DNA of 64,000 nt from Saccharospirillum alexandrii (GTDB lineage: Bacteria; Pseudomonadota; Gammaproteobacteria; Pseudomonadales; Natronospirillaceae), in assembly GCF_004000275.1 (NCBI RefSeq), contig NZ_RCIP01000005.1, positions 248,440 to 312,439 of the forward strand, written 5' to 3'. The notes under the pieces were generated by a model that worked only from the letters and a program-made list of their open reading frames with translations, made no database searches and was not told the origin of the DNA. The translations under genes and the position numbers were made by a program. Shown here piece after piece: positions 8,321 to 17,125 of the stretch; positions within the stretch are counted from its first letter, which is position 1; each line of letters begins with the position of its first letter.

Positions 8321-8986
8321 ATGTTGTCCGCTACCCCCATACCCACGCATCCGGTGTCTCGCGCCGTGGAAAGCCGAGATTTGATGGTCTTGACAGATAT
8401 CTATCGGGACGACATCAATCTGGTGTGCTGGCAGGCGCCCGCCCTGGACCCCGACACCATGAATTACCTGCACCGTCTTGCCAGTTCAACGCTGCCGCCA
8501 AAAATAACCACCGTGTTGTCCGCCCGCCATTGCACCAATCAAATGCGCGATTGTTTCCAGGAGCATCCGGCGCGGCGCACTCTTGTTGCCTGGTTAGCCG
8601 AATGCATCGACCTGTTTGCCAGCCTGTTTGAACAGGAGCGAGTTGGGGTTCGGTTGCGGTACCTGACCAGCGCCATGTGCCCCCGGTTCCATGTAGACAA
8701 CATTCCCGTTCGTTTGGTTCACACCCTGGTAGGGCCCGGTACTGAGTGGCTTACCGAAGACAACCTTGATCGGAGCCGCCTGGGTCGTGGGAACGGTGGG
8801 TTGCCGGATGAGCATTCCGGCCTGTTGTTCGAGCCGCGCAACATTCAACGGTTGAACGCCGGTGATGTGGCGTTACTGAAAGGCAGCGGTTGGGTTGGTA
8901 ATGAACACGCCGGTCTGGTGCACCGCTCACCGGCGGTGACGCCTGTCGCTGGACGCTGGGTGCTCACCCTGGATCTGGCCGATTGA
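8321..8986 (+). CDS. DUF1826 domain-containing protein, zinc-regulated
   Basis: A 221-aa soluble protein matching DUF1826, a family usually found in Zur regulons beside znu genes. Visible conserved parts include the central block around RLRYLTSAMCPRFHVDNIPV and the C-terminal KGSGW...GLVHRSP. These hold His, Cys and Asp residues that could bind a metal, and the fold may be a cupin-like dioxygenase; both are inference. Function is not established. It is the first gene after the Zur box and is followed one base after its stop by a small membrane-peptide gene. Confidence 0.85.
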   Translation: MLSATPIPTHPVSRAVESRDLMVLTDIYRDDINLVCWQAPALDPDTMNYLHRLASSTLPPKITTVLSARHCTNQMRDCFQEHPARRTLVAWLAECIDLFASLFEQERVGVRLRYLTSAMCPRFHVDNIPVRLVHTLVGPGTEWLTEDNLDRSRLGRGNGGLPDEHSGLLFEPRNIQRLNAGDVALLKGSGWVGNEHAGLVHRSPAVTPVAGRWVLTLDLAD

Positions 8987-8987
8987 T

Positions 8988-9122
8988 ATGAACCAAGGCG
9001 TGAGACAACCATTGAGGTCTGTGCCCAGCCTGCTTACGTCACCCGGTTGGTTTCGTCTGCTATTGGCTGTGACACTCACAGGCGCGATATGGGCGCTGGT
9101 TTTTAGCGTGGTATCGGGATGA
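8988..9122 (+). CDS. Small single-span membrane protein, 44 aa, in the zinc operon
   Basis: The reading frame encodes 44 residues, with a basic N-terminus (MNQGVRQPLRSVPSLL) and one hydrophobic segment (FRLLLAVTLTGAIWALVF). It starts one base after the DUF1826 stop. Its TGA overlaps the znuC start in an ATGA arrangement, a strong sign of translational coupling. There is no obvious ribosome site of its own, so it probably depends on reinitiation. No family is recognised. It may assist the zinc transporter in the inner membrane; that is inference from position alone. Confidence 0.6.
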   Translation: MNQGVRQPLRSVPSLLTSPGWFRLLLAVTLTGAIWALVFSVVSG

Positions 9123-9799
9123 GCGGTATTCACTTGAAGGGACTGCGGGTTGGTTACGAGCACCCGTTATTGACGGTCGGCGCTGCGTCGATCGGTGCAG
9201 GGGAGCGCGTTGCACTCACCGGTGATAATGGCAGCGGCAAATCCACCCTGGTGAAAACCCTGGTCGGATTGCTTTCGCCGCTGGGTGGCCGGTGCACAGG
9301 ACCTGACCGGCGCCAAATTGGCTACCTCCCGCAACAGGGTAGGGAAGACCGGCAATTCCCCGTGTCGGTCTATGAGTGGGTGTTGTCTGGATTCTGGGGG
9401 AAAAGAGGCCCACTGGCGGCTTTCTCCCGTTCCGATCACAGCAGCACGAATGATTTGTTAGGCCGTCTGGGCCTGCTCAACCGGTGTGAAGCGCCGCTTA
9501 ATGAACTGTCGGGCGGGCAATGGCAACGAACCCGGCTGGCCCGTTTGTTGGTGCAACGGTTTGATTGTCTGGTGTTGGACGAACCGTTCAACAACATCGA
9601 CGAAATGAGCCAGAGTCTGATTCTGAAAGAACTTCAAACAGCCGCGCAGGCCGGGTGCTCAGTCTTATGCGTTTTGCATGACATGGCCCTGGCCCGACGG
9701 GCCTTTGATACCCACTGGCATCTGTGCGACGGCCGGTTGCACTCGGCTGATCTGCACCAAACGGGCAGTCCGGCCCGGCCCCAGAGTTCCCGGGCATGA
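9119..9799 (+). CDS. znuC: Zinc ABC transporter ATP-binding protein
   Basis: A 226-aa ABC ATPase with Walker A GDNGSGKST (about residues 35-43), signature LSGGQWQRTRLARLL, Walker B CLVLDEPFNNID and a switch histidine in LHDMALARR. It is placed with permease and zinc-binding protein genes behind a Zur box, which identifies it as ZnuC. It overlaps the small peptide gene upstream (ATGA) and znuB downstream. It lacks the long C-terminal extension seen in some ZnuC proteins. Confidence 0.9.
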   Translation: MSGIHLKGLRVGYEHPLLTVGAASIGAGERVALTGDNGSGKSTLVKTLVGLLSPLGGRCTGPDRRQIGYLPQQGREDRQFPVSVYEWVLSGFWGKRGPLAAFSRSDHSSTNDLLGRLGLLNRCEAPLNELSGGQWQRTRLARLLVQRFDCLVLDEPFNNIDEMSQSLILKELQTAAQAGCSVLCVLHDMALARRAFDTHWHLCDGRLHSADLHQTGSPARPQSSRA

Positions 9800-10680
9800 C
9801 CGATTTGCTTTATCCCTTCGTGGAATTCGATTTCATGCGGCGCGCGCTCGCTGGGTCTTTGATCATAAGCCTGAGCGCAGCGCCGGTGGGGGTCTTTATG
9901 GTGCTGCGTCGAATCAGCCTGATGGGAGACGCCCTGTCTCATGCCGTGTTACCCGGAGTTGCCATCGGCTATCTGGTCGCTGGTCTGTCGGTCACCGCGA
10001 TGGCATTGGGCGGATTGCTGGCCGGTTGTCTGGTGGCTTTGGCTTCCGGGTTGTCGAGCCGCTGGTCAACCGTTCCGGAGGATCGCAACCTTGCGGCCTG
10101 GTATCTGATTGCGCTGGCGCTGGGGGTGTTTCTGATCTCGGTCAGAGGCGGGTCGGTGGATTTGATGCATGTTCTCTTCGGAGCGGCGCTGGGGCTTGGT
10201 GACGCTGCTTTGGTGTGGGTGGGCGCAACTGCCACGGCCACAATTTGGGTGTTGTTAATGCTGTTTCGCCCTTTGGTGTTCGACAGTGTCGACCCCGGCA
10301 GTCTCAGCAACCAGGGCAGTTGGGGGTGGGTGACGCACGGTGCCTTTGTGGTGCTGATCGTACTCAATCTGGTGGCGGGTTTGCATGCCATGGGCACGTT
10401 GATGGCCGTTGGGTTAATGATTCTGCCAGGCACCATTGCCAGCTACTGGTGTCAGCGCCTCGATTCGCTTCTGGTGATGGCCGTTGCGCTGGCCGGACTG
10501 GCCTCGGTGGCGGGGCTGCTTGGCTCGTTTTACGCCGACTGGCCGACCAGTCCAACTGTCATTCTGGGGTTGGGTATCGCGTATCTGTTGTCGGTCTTGT
10601 TGGGGCGTCGACAGGGGTTGGTGCGGGCCCTCTGGTTCCGCGCTGTTCAGACAAAACAATCAAAGGAGTTACGGAAATGA
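9796..10680 (+). CDS. znuB: Zinc ABC transporter permease
   Basis: A 294-aa ABC-3 family inner-membrane permease with about eight to nine hydrophobic segments. The family motif around MGDALSHAVLPGVAIGYL is near residues 42-60. It overlaps znuC by four bases and znuA by four bases, so the three components are coupled. Together with ZnuA and ZnuC it imports Zn2+ from the periplasm. Confidence 0.92.
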   Translation: MTDLLYPFVEFDFMRRALAGSLIISLSAAPVGVFMVLRRISLMGDALSHAVLPGVAIGYLVAGLSVTAMALGGLLAGCLVALASGLSSRWSTVPEDRNLAAWYLIALALGVFLISVRGGSVDLMHVLFGAALGLGDAALVWVGATATATIWVLLMLFRPLVFDSVDPGSLSNQGSWGWVTHGAFVVLIVLNLVAGLHAMGTLMAVGLMILPGTIASYWCQRLDSLLVMAVALAGLASVAGLLGSFYADWPTSPTVILGLGIAYLLSVLLGRRQGLVRALWFRAVQTKQSKELRK

Positions 10681-11666
10681 GGGTATTGCGTTGGATTGGG
10701 GTGGCGATTTTTTTGTCGTTGACGACCAGTGTCAGTCAGGCTGGGCAGTTGCGGGTGGTGGCTTCTTTCAGCGTGCTGGGCGATATGGTTGATGAGATCG
10801 CCGGAGACCGGGTAACTCTGGATATTCTGGTGGGCCCGAACGGTGACTCACACGTCTACGAACCCAGCCCGCAAGACGCTGTGGCCATAAGCCGCGCTGA
10901 CTTGGTCGTGCTAAATGGTCTGTCGTTCGAGGGGTGGATGCCACGGCTGATGGACACAGCCGACTTCAAAGGCGAGCAGCTGGTGCTCGGCGAGCACATT
11001 GAACCTCTGGAATTTGGGGGTGATGATCACGAACAAGCCCACCAAGACGAAGAACACCACGAGGAGCATAACGGGGAAAATCATACGGGTGAGCATAAAC
11101 ACGAAGACGAACACCACCACAATCACGGCGAGTTCGACCCCCATGCCTGGCACAGCCTGCCGCATGCCATGACCTATGTGTCGGTCATCACTGATACGCT
11201 GGCGGATATGGACCCTGAAAACGCCCGCTATTATCGGCAACGAGGCGACCGCTACAGAGAGCGATTGCACCACCTGCACGACTGGGCAACCGACGCTATG
11301 GCCCGTATCCCTGAATCCAGACGCCGCATCATTACGCCTCACGACGCCTATGGGTATCTTGAACACGAATACGGGTTGCACATCGAATCACCCCAGGGGC
11401 TCAGCACCGAATCTGAAGCATCAGCCCGGCGGTTGGGAGAATTGATCCTGCAGGTGCGGATGAACAATATTTCGGCCGTGTTTCTCGAAAACGTCGCCAG
11501 CGATAACCTGATACGCCAGATCGAACGGGATGCCAAGGTAACGTTCGGCGGCACCCTGTATTCAGATGCCTTGTCCGAGCCTTCTGGCCCGGCTGCCACC
11601 TACGAAGCCATGATGCGGCATAATCTGGAAACCCTGATCAATGCCTTGCAGGTGCCGGCTCCGTAG
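10677..11666 (+). CDS. znuA: Zinc ABC transporter substrate-binding protein with His-rich loop
   Basis: The 329-aa protein has a signal peptide (1-22). Likely Zn2+ ligands of the cluster A-I binding fold are His59 (GDSHVYEP), His156 (DPHAWHS), His222 (TPHDAYG) and an acidic residue near Asp297. Residues 117-150 form a His/Asp/Glu-rich loop with about fourteen histidines, the ZnuA hallmark that captures or senses zinc. The start at 10677 follows AAAGGAGTTACGG and overlaps the znuB stop. The frame is open far upstream inside znuB, but nothing supports an earlier start. Confidence 0.93.
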   Translation: MRVLRWIGVAIFLSLTTSVSQAGQLRVVASFSVLGDMVDEIAGDRVTLDILVGPNGDSHVYEPSPQDAVAISRADLVVLNGLSFEGWMPRLMDTADFKGEQLVLGEHIEPLEFGGDDHEQAHQDEEHHEEHNGENHTGEHKHEDEHHHNHGEFDPHAWHSLPHAMTYVSVITDTLADMDPENARYYRQRGDRYRERLHHLHDWATDAMARIPESRRRIITPHDAYGYLEHEYGLHIESPQGLSTESEASARRLGELILQVRMNNISAVFLENVASDNLIRQIERDAKVTFGGTLYSDALSEPSGPAATYEAMMRHNLETLINALQVPAP

Positions 11667-11679
11667 GCTTGATTGTTGT

Positions 11680-11699
11680 AAATAATAGTGATTATCAAT
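11680..11699 (+). promoter_or_regulatory. Possible Fur box upstream of the siderophore-type binding protein
   Basis: AATAATAGTGATTATCAAT matches the 19-bp Fur consensus at about 12 of 19 positions and carries an intact ATTATC half-site. It lies 40 bp upstream of the next gene and 14 bp after the znuA stop, so the next gene probably has its own iron-controlled promoter. Confidence 0.5.
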
Positions 11700-11738
11700 A
11701 TAGTTCGCGTCCATGACCATCACGACAGGACAGGCACA

Positions 11739-12710
11739 ATGGAACGAACTATAGCGGCGGCGTTGAAGGTTGTTATCGGCTGCACCCTTGTACTCATGCA
11801 GGCCACCTCGGCTTTCGCCGGGACGAGGACCTTTGTCGATCACAATGGCCCGGTACAGATACCGGAAGTGCCACAACGCATTGTGGCCTTGAACGACCAT
11901 GTTTTGGCCATGCCCCTGATTGAACTGGGTGCGCCTCTGGTTGGCAGCAGTGGCCGGGTGCGTGACGATGGCAGTATTTACCTGCGCGGCGTAAAAGACC
12001 TTCTGGGGGTGGACTTCGACAACAGCCCGATCGAGTTTGTGGGCACCTATGGCGAACTCGACATGGAAAAAATTGTCGCTTTGAATCCGGATCTGATTGT
12101 TGCCTTTGCCTACCACGATGCCGAAACCGTGGAGCAAATGCGCAAAGTCGCGCCTACGGTGGTGATTGATACCGACCAGCCCGTTCTGGATTTCATTCAC
12201 GATCTTGCCGATGCGGCAGGCGTGATGGCTGAGTACAACAAGCGACTGTCGCGCTACCAGGCGCGACTGGCCGAAGCGAGAACAATCATCCCAAACGCCT
12301 CCGAGATTCAGGTAACGGTGCTGCAGGCCTGGGATGGTAAATTGTCCGTCTCCGAGTCATACGGCTCGCTAGGGCAGGTCATAGAGGACATCGGGTTCAG
12401 GCAGCCGAACATCGTGCAGGGCATCGAGGGTGAAGCAGAATTCAGCGCTGAAGCACTGACCGACTTTGATGGGGATTTTATCTTCGATACCTATCGCATC
12501 TCTGCTGGCGATGTACCGGATGATGCTCGCGAGCGCATGGCAGGCGTGTTGCCTGGCTGGTGTGAGGTGTTGCATGCCTGTCGCAACAACCAATACATTA
12601 CCTTGCCGAGAACCTTTGTCTATTCATCGTCCTTTGCGTCGTTGGAGTTGAATATTCAACTGTTGGTCACGCATATTGGTGGCCGGGATTTTGTTCCCTA
12701 CGAGCAGTGA
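11739..12710 (+). CDS. Iron-siderophore type ABC substrate-binding protein (FepB/FecB-like)
   Basis: A 323-aa protein with a signal peptide (1-27, TSAFA cleavage) and a type-3 periplasmic binding fold. Family traits are PQRIVALNDHVLAMPLIELG, GTYGELDMEKIVALNPDLIVAF and the long linking helix around residues 160-185. It would bind a ferric-siderophore or related chelate. The start at 11739 lacks a strong ribosome site; an ATG at 11688 would add 17 residues before the signal peptide and is less likely. No permease, ATPase or TonB receptor gene follows, so it is an orphan component. The adjacent zinc operon leaves a metallophore-zinc role possible. Confidence 0.8.
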   Translation: MERTIAAALKVVIGCTLVLMQATSAFAGTRTFVDHNGPVQIPEVPQRIVALNDHVLAMPLIELGAPLVGSSGRVRDDGSIYLRGVKDLLGVDFDNSPIEFVGTYGELDMEKIVALNPDLIVAFAYHDAETVEQMRKVAPTVVIDTDQPVLDFIHDLADAAGVMAEYNKRLSRYQARLAEARTIIPNASEIQVTVLQAWDGKLSVSESYGSLGQVIEDIGFRQPNIVQGIEGEAEFSAEALTDFDGDFIFDTYRISAGDVPDDARERMAGVLPGWCEVLHACRNNQYITLPRTFVYSSSFASLELNIQLLVTHIGGRDFVPYEQ

Positions 12711-12727
12711 AACCTCGTTGCTCCGCA

Positions 12728-14671
12728 CTAACGAAACACGAAGCGGTGCGCGCCTTCGTGCAGGCCGGAGCCGAGGGTGTTTAACCGCTCGGCTGACGCC
12801 AGTGATTGTTCACTGGCGTTGAGCGCTTCGTCGGATGCTTCCTGTATGTGAACGAGTCGCTGGCTGATGTCTTCGGCCACTACCGATTGCTCGGCAACGG
12901 CGCTGGCAATCTGATGGTTCATATTGCGGATCACGCCAACGGCCTCGCGGACCTGATTGAACGCAGCCTGCGCTTGCGTTGCTTCCGTCTGACACGCCTC
13001 CGACAAGGTCGCATTCTCGTTCATTTGCAGCAGAGCTTCAGATGCTTTGGTCTGTAGCTGTTTAACCAGACGATACACTTTTTCGGTGGCATCCTGAGTT
13101 CTGAGCGAGAGGCTGCGTACTTCATCGGCCACGACCGAGAACCCCCGGCCCGCTTCTCCGGCCCGGGCCGATTCGATGGCAGCGTTCAATGCCAGCAGAT
13201 TCGTTTGCTGGGCGACATCGGCGATCAGATCGATGATGGCATCAATCTGGTCGCACTCTTCCTTAACGGTTTGGATCTGGCTTCGGGCCTGGGTCACGGT
13301 CTGGGCCAGTTGGCTGCTTAGTACGATGGTCTGATCGATGCGCTGGCTGCCCAGCGTGGTTTGCTGGTCGCAGGCGCCGACGGCTTCTGCCGCGCTCGTG
13401 GCGTGTGCGGCAACCTCATGAATGGATACCGACATCTCTTGTGTGGCCGTGGCGACCTGATCGGTCTCCGTCTTTTGTTCGGTGAGCCCCTTGTGACTGC
13501 GCTGGGCATGGTCTGCCATTAAAGCGCTGTTTTCGCTCAGTTGATCGATGCCACTGGAGAGCTGACCGACCAGCGCCCTGAGGTTGTCGGACGTTTTCTG
13601 GCTGGCGTGAAACAGCAGGCCAATTTCATCGTTGCGCTGAATGTCGACACGTTTGGTTAAATTGCCTTCGCCCAGCGCTGTCATAAAGGCCATCAGTGCG
13701 CGGATAGGGCGTATGACAGAGCCAATGGTCACCACGGCGACCAGCGTTGCAACAAGTAAAATAATCAGTCCCAGAATAGATACGCCTGATAGAAAGCGAG
13801 TGTCTGCGTTGGCCATGGTGTCGTTCATCTGGCGTTCCCAGGCCGACAGCATCTGTTGCAGCGCTGCATCGTGATTCTGTGTTTCGGCCCTGACCCGTTG
13901 TTGCTGTTCGGTGGCGGCCGCGACCGATTGCAAGCTGTCGCCGAAGACAGCCAGGTCGTTATTCACCGCCTGCAATGGGGCCAGTGCCTGGCCGATGGTC
14001 ATGTTGGCATCGAGTGATTCAGCCAAAGACTGCAGCGTGCCGATACCCGACATGAAGTCGGTGGTTTCCGCGCCTGCGCTCTGTGCCCCTAAAGCGTTTA
14101 GCCATTGAATGTGGTTCTGTCGCAAAGCCTGATCGAGCGCTATGGCCCCCTGATATTGCTCGAACAGGGAGGTGAGTTCCGCATCGCTGTACAGGCTGAT
14201 CCGCGAGGCCAGTTCATTCTCAACGGCTGCGGTCAGTTGCTGCATGCTGGCCGTTGCAGTATGGCTCGCCTGCTCGATGGTGTTTAACGCGGTTTGTTGT
14301 TGGCGGTGGCTGGTGCCAAACTGCGCCAGTGAAGCCTGGTACTCGTTTAACAGCGAAAGCAAAAGGGGTTGCTGATCGAATGCGTTGGTGCCACTCGCCG
14401 TGGTACTGATGTCTGCGAGCAAGGCGCCCGCCTGTTCCAGCCGGGCTTCGGCACCGGTGGTTTCAAAGTGTCGCTGTGCGATTTGTGCCTGCAGCGCCTG
14501 CACGTTCATTCGGCTGACGTTTTCTTTCTGATGAAAGGTGTCGACCACCTGTCTGAACCCGTTCACCGCGAACAGTGACAGCAGAATCACCAGCCCAATA
14601 ACCACACCGAAGCCTGCTGTCATCTTCCATTTCAGGCTCAGGTTGGTGAGCCAGGTGGTTATTGTTTGCAT
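12728..14671 (-). CDS. Methyl-accepting chemotaxis protein
   Basis: A 647-aa chemoreceptor. A first membrane segment (about 14-38) is followed by a four-helix-type periplasmic sensor of roughly 270 residues, a second segment ([19 protein letters not shown]), a HAMP domain and a cytoplasmic signalling domain. The signalling hairpin tip is visible ([19 protein letters not shown], then [15 protein letters not shown]). No C-terminal CheR-docking pentapeptide is present; it ends in HRFVFR. ATG 14671, after AAAGG, is preferred to an ATG at 14767, because the extra 32 residues would come from the hairpin array upstream. Ligand unknown. Confidence 0.92.
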   Translation of the reverse strand: MQTITTWLTNLSLKWKMTAGFGVVIGLVILLSLFAVNGFRQVVDTFHQKENVSRMNVQALQAQIAQRHFETTGAEARLEQAGALLADISTTASGTNAFDQQPLLLSLLNEYQASLAQFGTSHRQQQTALNTIEQASHTATASMQQLTAAVENELASRISLYSDAELTSLFEQYQGAIALDQALRQNHIQWLNALGAQSAGAETTDFMSGIGTLQSLAESLDANMTIGQALAPLQAVNNDLAVFGDSLQSVAAATEQQQRVRAETQNHDAALQQMLSAWERQMNDTMANADTRFLSGVSILGLIILLVATLVAVVTIGSVIRPIRALMAFMTALGEGNLTKRVDIQRNDEIGLLFHASQKTSDNLRALVGQLSSGIDQLSENSALMADHAQRSHKGLTEQKTETDQVATATQEMSVSIHEVAAHATSAAEAVGACDQQTTLGSQRIDQTIVLSSQLAQTVTQARSQIQTVKEECDQIDAIIDLIADVAQQTNLLALNAAIESARAGEAGRGFSVVADEVRSLSLRTQDATEKVYRLVKQLQTKASEALLQMNENATLSEACQTEATQAQAAFNQVREAVGVIRNMNHQIASAVAEQSVVAEDISQRLVHIQEASDEALNASEQSLASAERLNTLGSGLHEGAHRFVFR

Positions 14672-14698
14672 GGTGGTACCTTTGTGCACTAATAGGTT

Positions 14699-14856
14699 GT
14701 TTAAAAAGGCATCCTGCCTTTTTAAACATATGAGAAGCGAAAATTGCGATTTCCGCTTCTCTCCCAAAATCCATGACTTAATGTCATCGATTTTGCCGGA
14801 ACATCCATGTTCCGGTAGCAGGGTGCCGAAATTCTACGAATTTCAACAGCCTGCTA
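14699..14856. repeat. Array of five consecutive hairpins
   Basis: Five inverted repeats follow one another almost without spacers. H1, 14699-14727, has perfect 13-bp arms. H2, 14732-14761, has 8-bp arms plus inner pairs. H3, 14765-14795, has 13 pairs with one mismatch. H4, 14796-14815, is CCGGAACAT-CC-ATGTTCCGG. H5, 14816-14856, has a TAGCAGG/CCTGCTA base and a GAAATTC/GAATTTC tip. H5 contains the stop codon of the TctC gene. The array fills the space between that gene and the chemoreceptor start. Confidence 0.85.
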
Positions 14857-15855
14857 ATAGCCGAGGTAATAGATGTTCAGGTCCCGCATGACGTCGAGCA
14901 GTTCCCGTTCCTGCCGGGCCAGAAATTGTTCGAAGTCCCGCCCTGTATGAAAGGTTGAAACCCAGCCGCGCGCGGACATGGCCTGGCGCCACTCATTGCT
15001 CTGGTTCAGTTGTCGAAACAGCTCGATGTACTGGTTGGTTTGGCGGTCGGGCAGATTTGGGGGCGCAAAGAAACCGCGCCAGTTGACGAAGTTAACGTCG
15101 TAGCCCTGCTCCTTGAATGTCGGTACCTGGGTGTCGGCCGGGCTGCGCTCGGGTGCGGTGATGCCGAGAATGCGTACCTGGTTATTGCGTTGCCATTGAA
15201 TGGCTTCGCCAAACCCGGTGACCAGGCTATCAACCTCACCACTGAGCAGGCCAGCCATGGCATCACCGCCACCGTCGTAAGCCTGGTAGTGCAAATACCG
15301 GGCTTTTTTACCCACCGCTTCGCGCAAAATGGATGCGACCACAATGTTGTCCAGATCTCCGCGAGCCGAGCCGCCACCGAACTTCACATGGAAGGGATCG
15401 GCTTTGAAAGCGGTCACGAGATCGTCGAAGGTTTGATGGTCCGAATCGTTGGCGACGACCAGGGCGCCGTAATCACCGATAAGGGATACCACCGGCGTTA
15501 GGTCCTGATAGGTATGATCAAATATATGCGACAGGGAACGAACGATGATGGGGGTTGAATTCACCATCAGTGTGTTGGGATGCTCATTGGGACCATTGAC
15601 CAGCCTCGACATCGCAATGCCACCGCTGTTGCCCGATAGATTGTTGTAACTCACCCGGCTGACGATGCCTGCTTCCTGCAGTGTCTGGCCGACCGTGCGG
15701 GCGGTAAGATCCCAGCCACCGCCTTCGCCACCCGGTATGATGAAATGCAGGTCGTCCGGTGACTCGGCATGAGCGCTCAGGCCAATGCATAGCAATGTCA
15801 GGCACGACAGCCTGGCAGCCTGATTCGGCAGCAAACGAAATAAAGTTCGAAGCAT
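14854..15855 (-). CDS. Tripartite tricarboxylate transporter substrate-binding protein (TctC family), orphan
   Basis: A 333-aa periplasmic protein with a signal peptide (1-30, LSAHA). Bug/TctC family features are FIIPGGEGGGWDLTAR (about 38-53), RVSYNNLSGNSGGIA, and the long C-terminal domain with RGFFAPPNLP. These proteins bind carboxylates such as citrate. The partner membrane proteins TctA and TctB are not nearby. Its final codon and TAG lie inside a palindromic element. Upstream are an 18-bp tandem repeat and a short hairpin. Ligand unknown. Confidence 0.88.
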   Translation of the reverse strand: MLRTLFRLLPNQAARLSCLTLLCIGLSAHAESPDDLHFIIPGGEGGGWDLTARTVGQTLQEAGIVSRVSYNNLSGNSGGIAMSRLVNGPNEHPNTLMVNSTPIIVRSLSHIFDHTYQDLTPVVSLIGDYGALVVANDSDHQTFDDLVTAFKADPFHVKFGGGSARGDLDNIVVASILREAVGKKARYLHYQAYDGGGDAMAGLLSGEVDSLVTGFGEAIQWQRNNQVRILGITAPERSPADTQVPTFKEQGYDVNFVNWRGFFAPPNLPDRQTNQYIELFRQLNQSNEWRQAMSARGWVSTFHTGRDFEQFLARQERELLDVMRDLNIYYLGY

Positions 15856-15909
15856 TAGGGTTTATCCCATTGTTTTTATAGTAAGGAAGCGGTGTTTCCA
15901 AGAATCGCA

Positions 15910-15930
15910 GCCTTCGATTAAAGAAGGCTG
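15910..15930. other. Short inverted repeat upstream of the TctC gene
   Basis: Arms AGCCTTC and GAAGGCT are separated by seven bases. It is about 55 bp upstream of the minus-strand TctC start. It could be an operator; no T-run follows on either strand. Confidence 0.35.
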
Positions 15931-16021
15931 GCTTGAGAGTAAAGAGGCAGGATTATCGGTAAAAGGTTGTGCGCTTAAAGAGTATTAAGTGCATTAACTG
16001 CATATTGTTCGCGGGCAGGCC

Positions 16022-16093
16022 TGTAGTTACTAACATCTCTGAAGTTACTAACAACTCTGTAGTTACTAACATCCGTGTAGCTACGAAACCCCC
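16022..16093. repeat. 18-bp tandem repeat, about 3.5 copies
   Basis: Consecutive units begin at 16022, 16040, 16058 and 16076. The first three share TG(T/A)AGTTACTAACA followed by TCTC, ACTC or TCCG. The fourth diverges after TGTAG. They are direct repeats with no spacer, lying between the end of the unknown gene at 16099 and the TctC start at 15855. They resemble binding-site iterons more than a coding repeat. Confidence 0.8.
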
Positions 16094-16098
16094 TGATG

Positions 16099-16494
16099 TT
16101 AAGAACACCCCAAACTGACCGACGCAGCGACGATGCCGCTGGCTGCGGTACCCAGATATACCATCGCCTGCCAGTTGTTTTCTTCTGGCAGGTTGTGACC
16201 CCCCAGGTCGGTTACCCGCAAGGTGTGACGTTGATCATCGACATGAAAGGTAATGTCGCTGGTCAGTGCTTGCAGGCTGGTTGGCATGGCCAGTGACACA
16301 TAGATTTTCAGGTGAGTTTGATCCTGATAATCCAGTTCGGTCATCAGGTGGCACTTAATACGACGCAGCAGCGCTTCTTCTGAGTGTTGCTGACGTGATG
16401 GTTTTCCAGTGCGGGGCGATTTGCCATTGTCCAGGCAGTGAACGCTAGCCGAGAGCCGGTGCAGGGTTCTGTTTGATGCGCAATGCAGTGTCAT
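16099..16494 (-). CDS. Hypothetical protein, 131 aa
   Basis: No family is recognised. The start at 16494 is chosen for its strong GAGGAGA ribosome site; an ATG at 16626 would run into the divergent MarR gene. The N-terminal half is basic and rich in Ser and Arg. The middle (LKIYVSLAMP, DITFHVDDQRHTLRVTDLGG) looks like short beta strands. The C-terminus is hydrophobic (WQAMVYLGTAASGIVAASV). It is divergent from a MarR regulator with about 150 bp between starts, so it may be that regulator's target; this is inference. Confidence 0.6.
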   Translation of the reverse strand: MTLHCASNRTLHRLSASVHCLDNGKSPRTGKPSRQQHSEEALLRRIKCHLMTELDYQDQTHLKIYVSLAMPTSLQALTSDITFHVDDQRHTLRVTDLGGHNLPEENNWQAMVYLGTAASGIVAASVSLGCS

Positions 16495-16648
16495 GGCGGT
16501 CTCCTCATTGATCGGCCGTGTCGATGAAGTGAGGATGCCAGTCGCCGGTGAAAATTCTGTGAGTTGAACCAACAGAGCCTTGTGGCGGCTGTACTCGGCC
16601 GGTTTCATGTGTGACCATTTGCCCACTGCCGTCGCCGGAACCTGCTGT

Positions 16649-17125
16649 ATGCCTGATCAAGCCCCTGATACGACCTTCGATCTAAACCAGTTTTTGCCCT
16701 ACCGGCTGAACCGGCTGGCCGACCAGGTGAGTGAGCAGCTGGCGCACCTCTACGAGTCGTCGTATTCACTGACCATTGCGCAGTGGCGCGTGCTGGCCTG
16801 GCTGAACCAGTGTGAGGTGCTCACTGCCAAGCAGATTCGGGATGCAACCCGCATGGATAAAGCCCGGGTGTCGCGTGCCGTGCAGGTTCTCGTGGATAGG
16901 CAACTGATCAGCCGCAGCCCGGACCAGCAGGATCAGCGCGCCCACCACCTGCGGCTAACCGAAGCCGGGTGCGCTCTGCTCAATCAGTTATTGCCCGAAG
17001 CTCAGGCCTGGGAAGCCTCGTTGCTTTCGGCCTTGTCCGGCGCTGAACGCGGTGCTTTATTGAAAGCGATGGCCAAGCTGGAAGACGCGCTCGGCCAGTC
17101 CGCCGTCGTTAACCCAGCGACATAA
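16649..17125 (+). CDS. MarR family transcriptional regulator
   Basis: A 158-aa winged-helix regulator. The helix-turn-helix and wing are clear: LTIAQWRVLAWLNQ, LTAKQIRDATRMDKARVSRAVQVLVDR and the wing LISRSPDQQDQRAHHLRLTEAG. The start MPDQAP at 16649 gives the usual family length; an ATG at 16580 would add an atypical 23 residues. MarR proteins are dimers released from DNA by small phenolic or oxidised ligands. Its 3' end overlaps the convergent alpha-glucosidase gene by 17 bases. Target and ligand unknown. Confidence 0.88.
   Translation: MPDQAPDTTFDLNQFLPYRLNRLADQVSEQLAHLYESSYSLTIAQWRVLAWLNQCEVLTAKQIRDATRMDKARVSRAVQVLVDRQLISRSPDQQDQRAHHLRLTEAGCALLNQLLPEAQAWEASLLSALSGAERGALLKAMAKLEDALGQSAVVNPAT

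Noticed and set aside
14699-14767. N-terminal extension of the chemoreceptor from ATG 14767
   Set aside because: The added 32 residues are the translated hairpin array, and a better ribosome site precedes ATG 14671.
16022-16093. Possible CRISPR array
   Set aside because: The repeats are directly adjacent with an 18-base period and no spacers; no cas gene is near.
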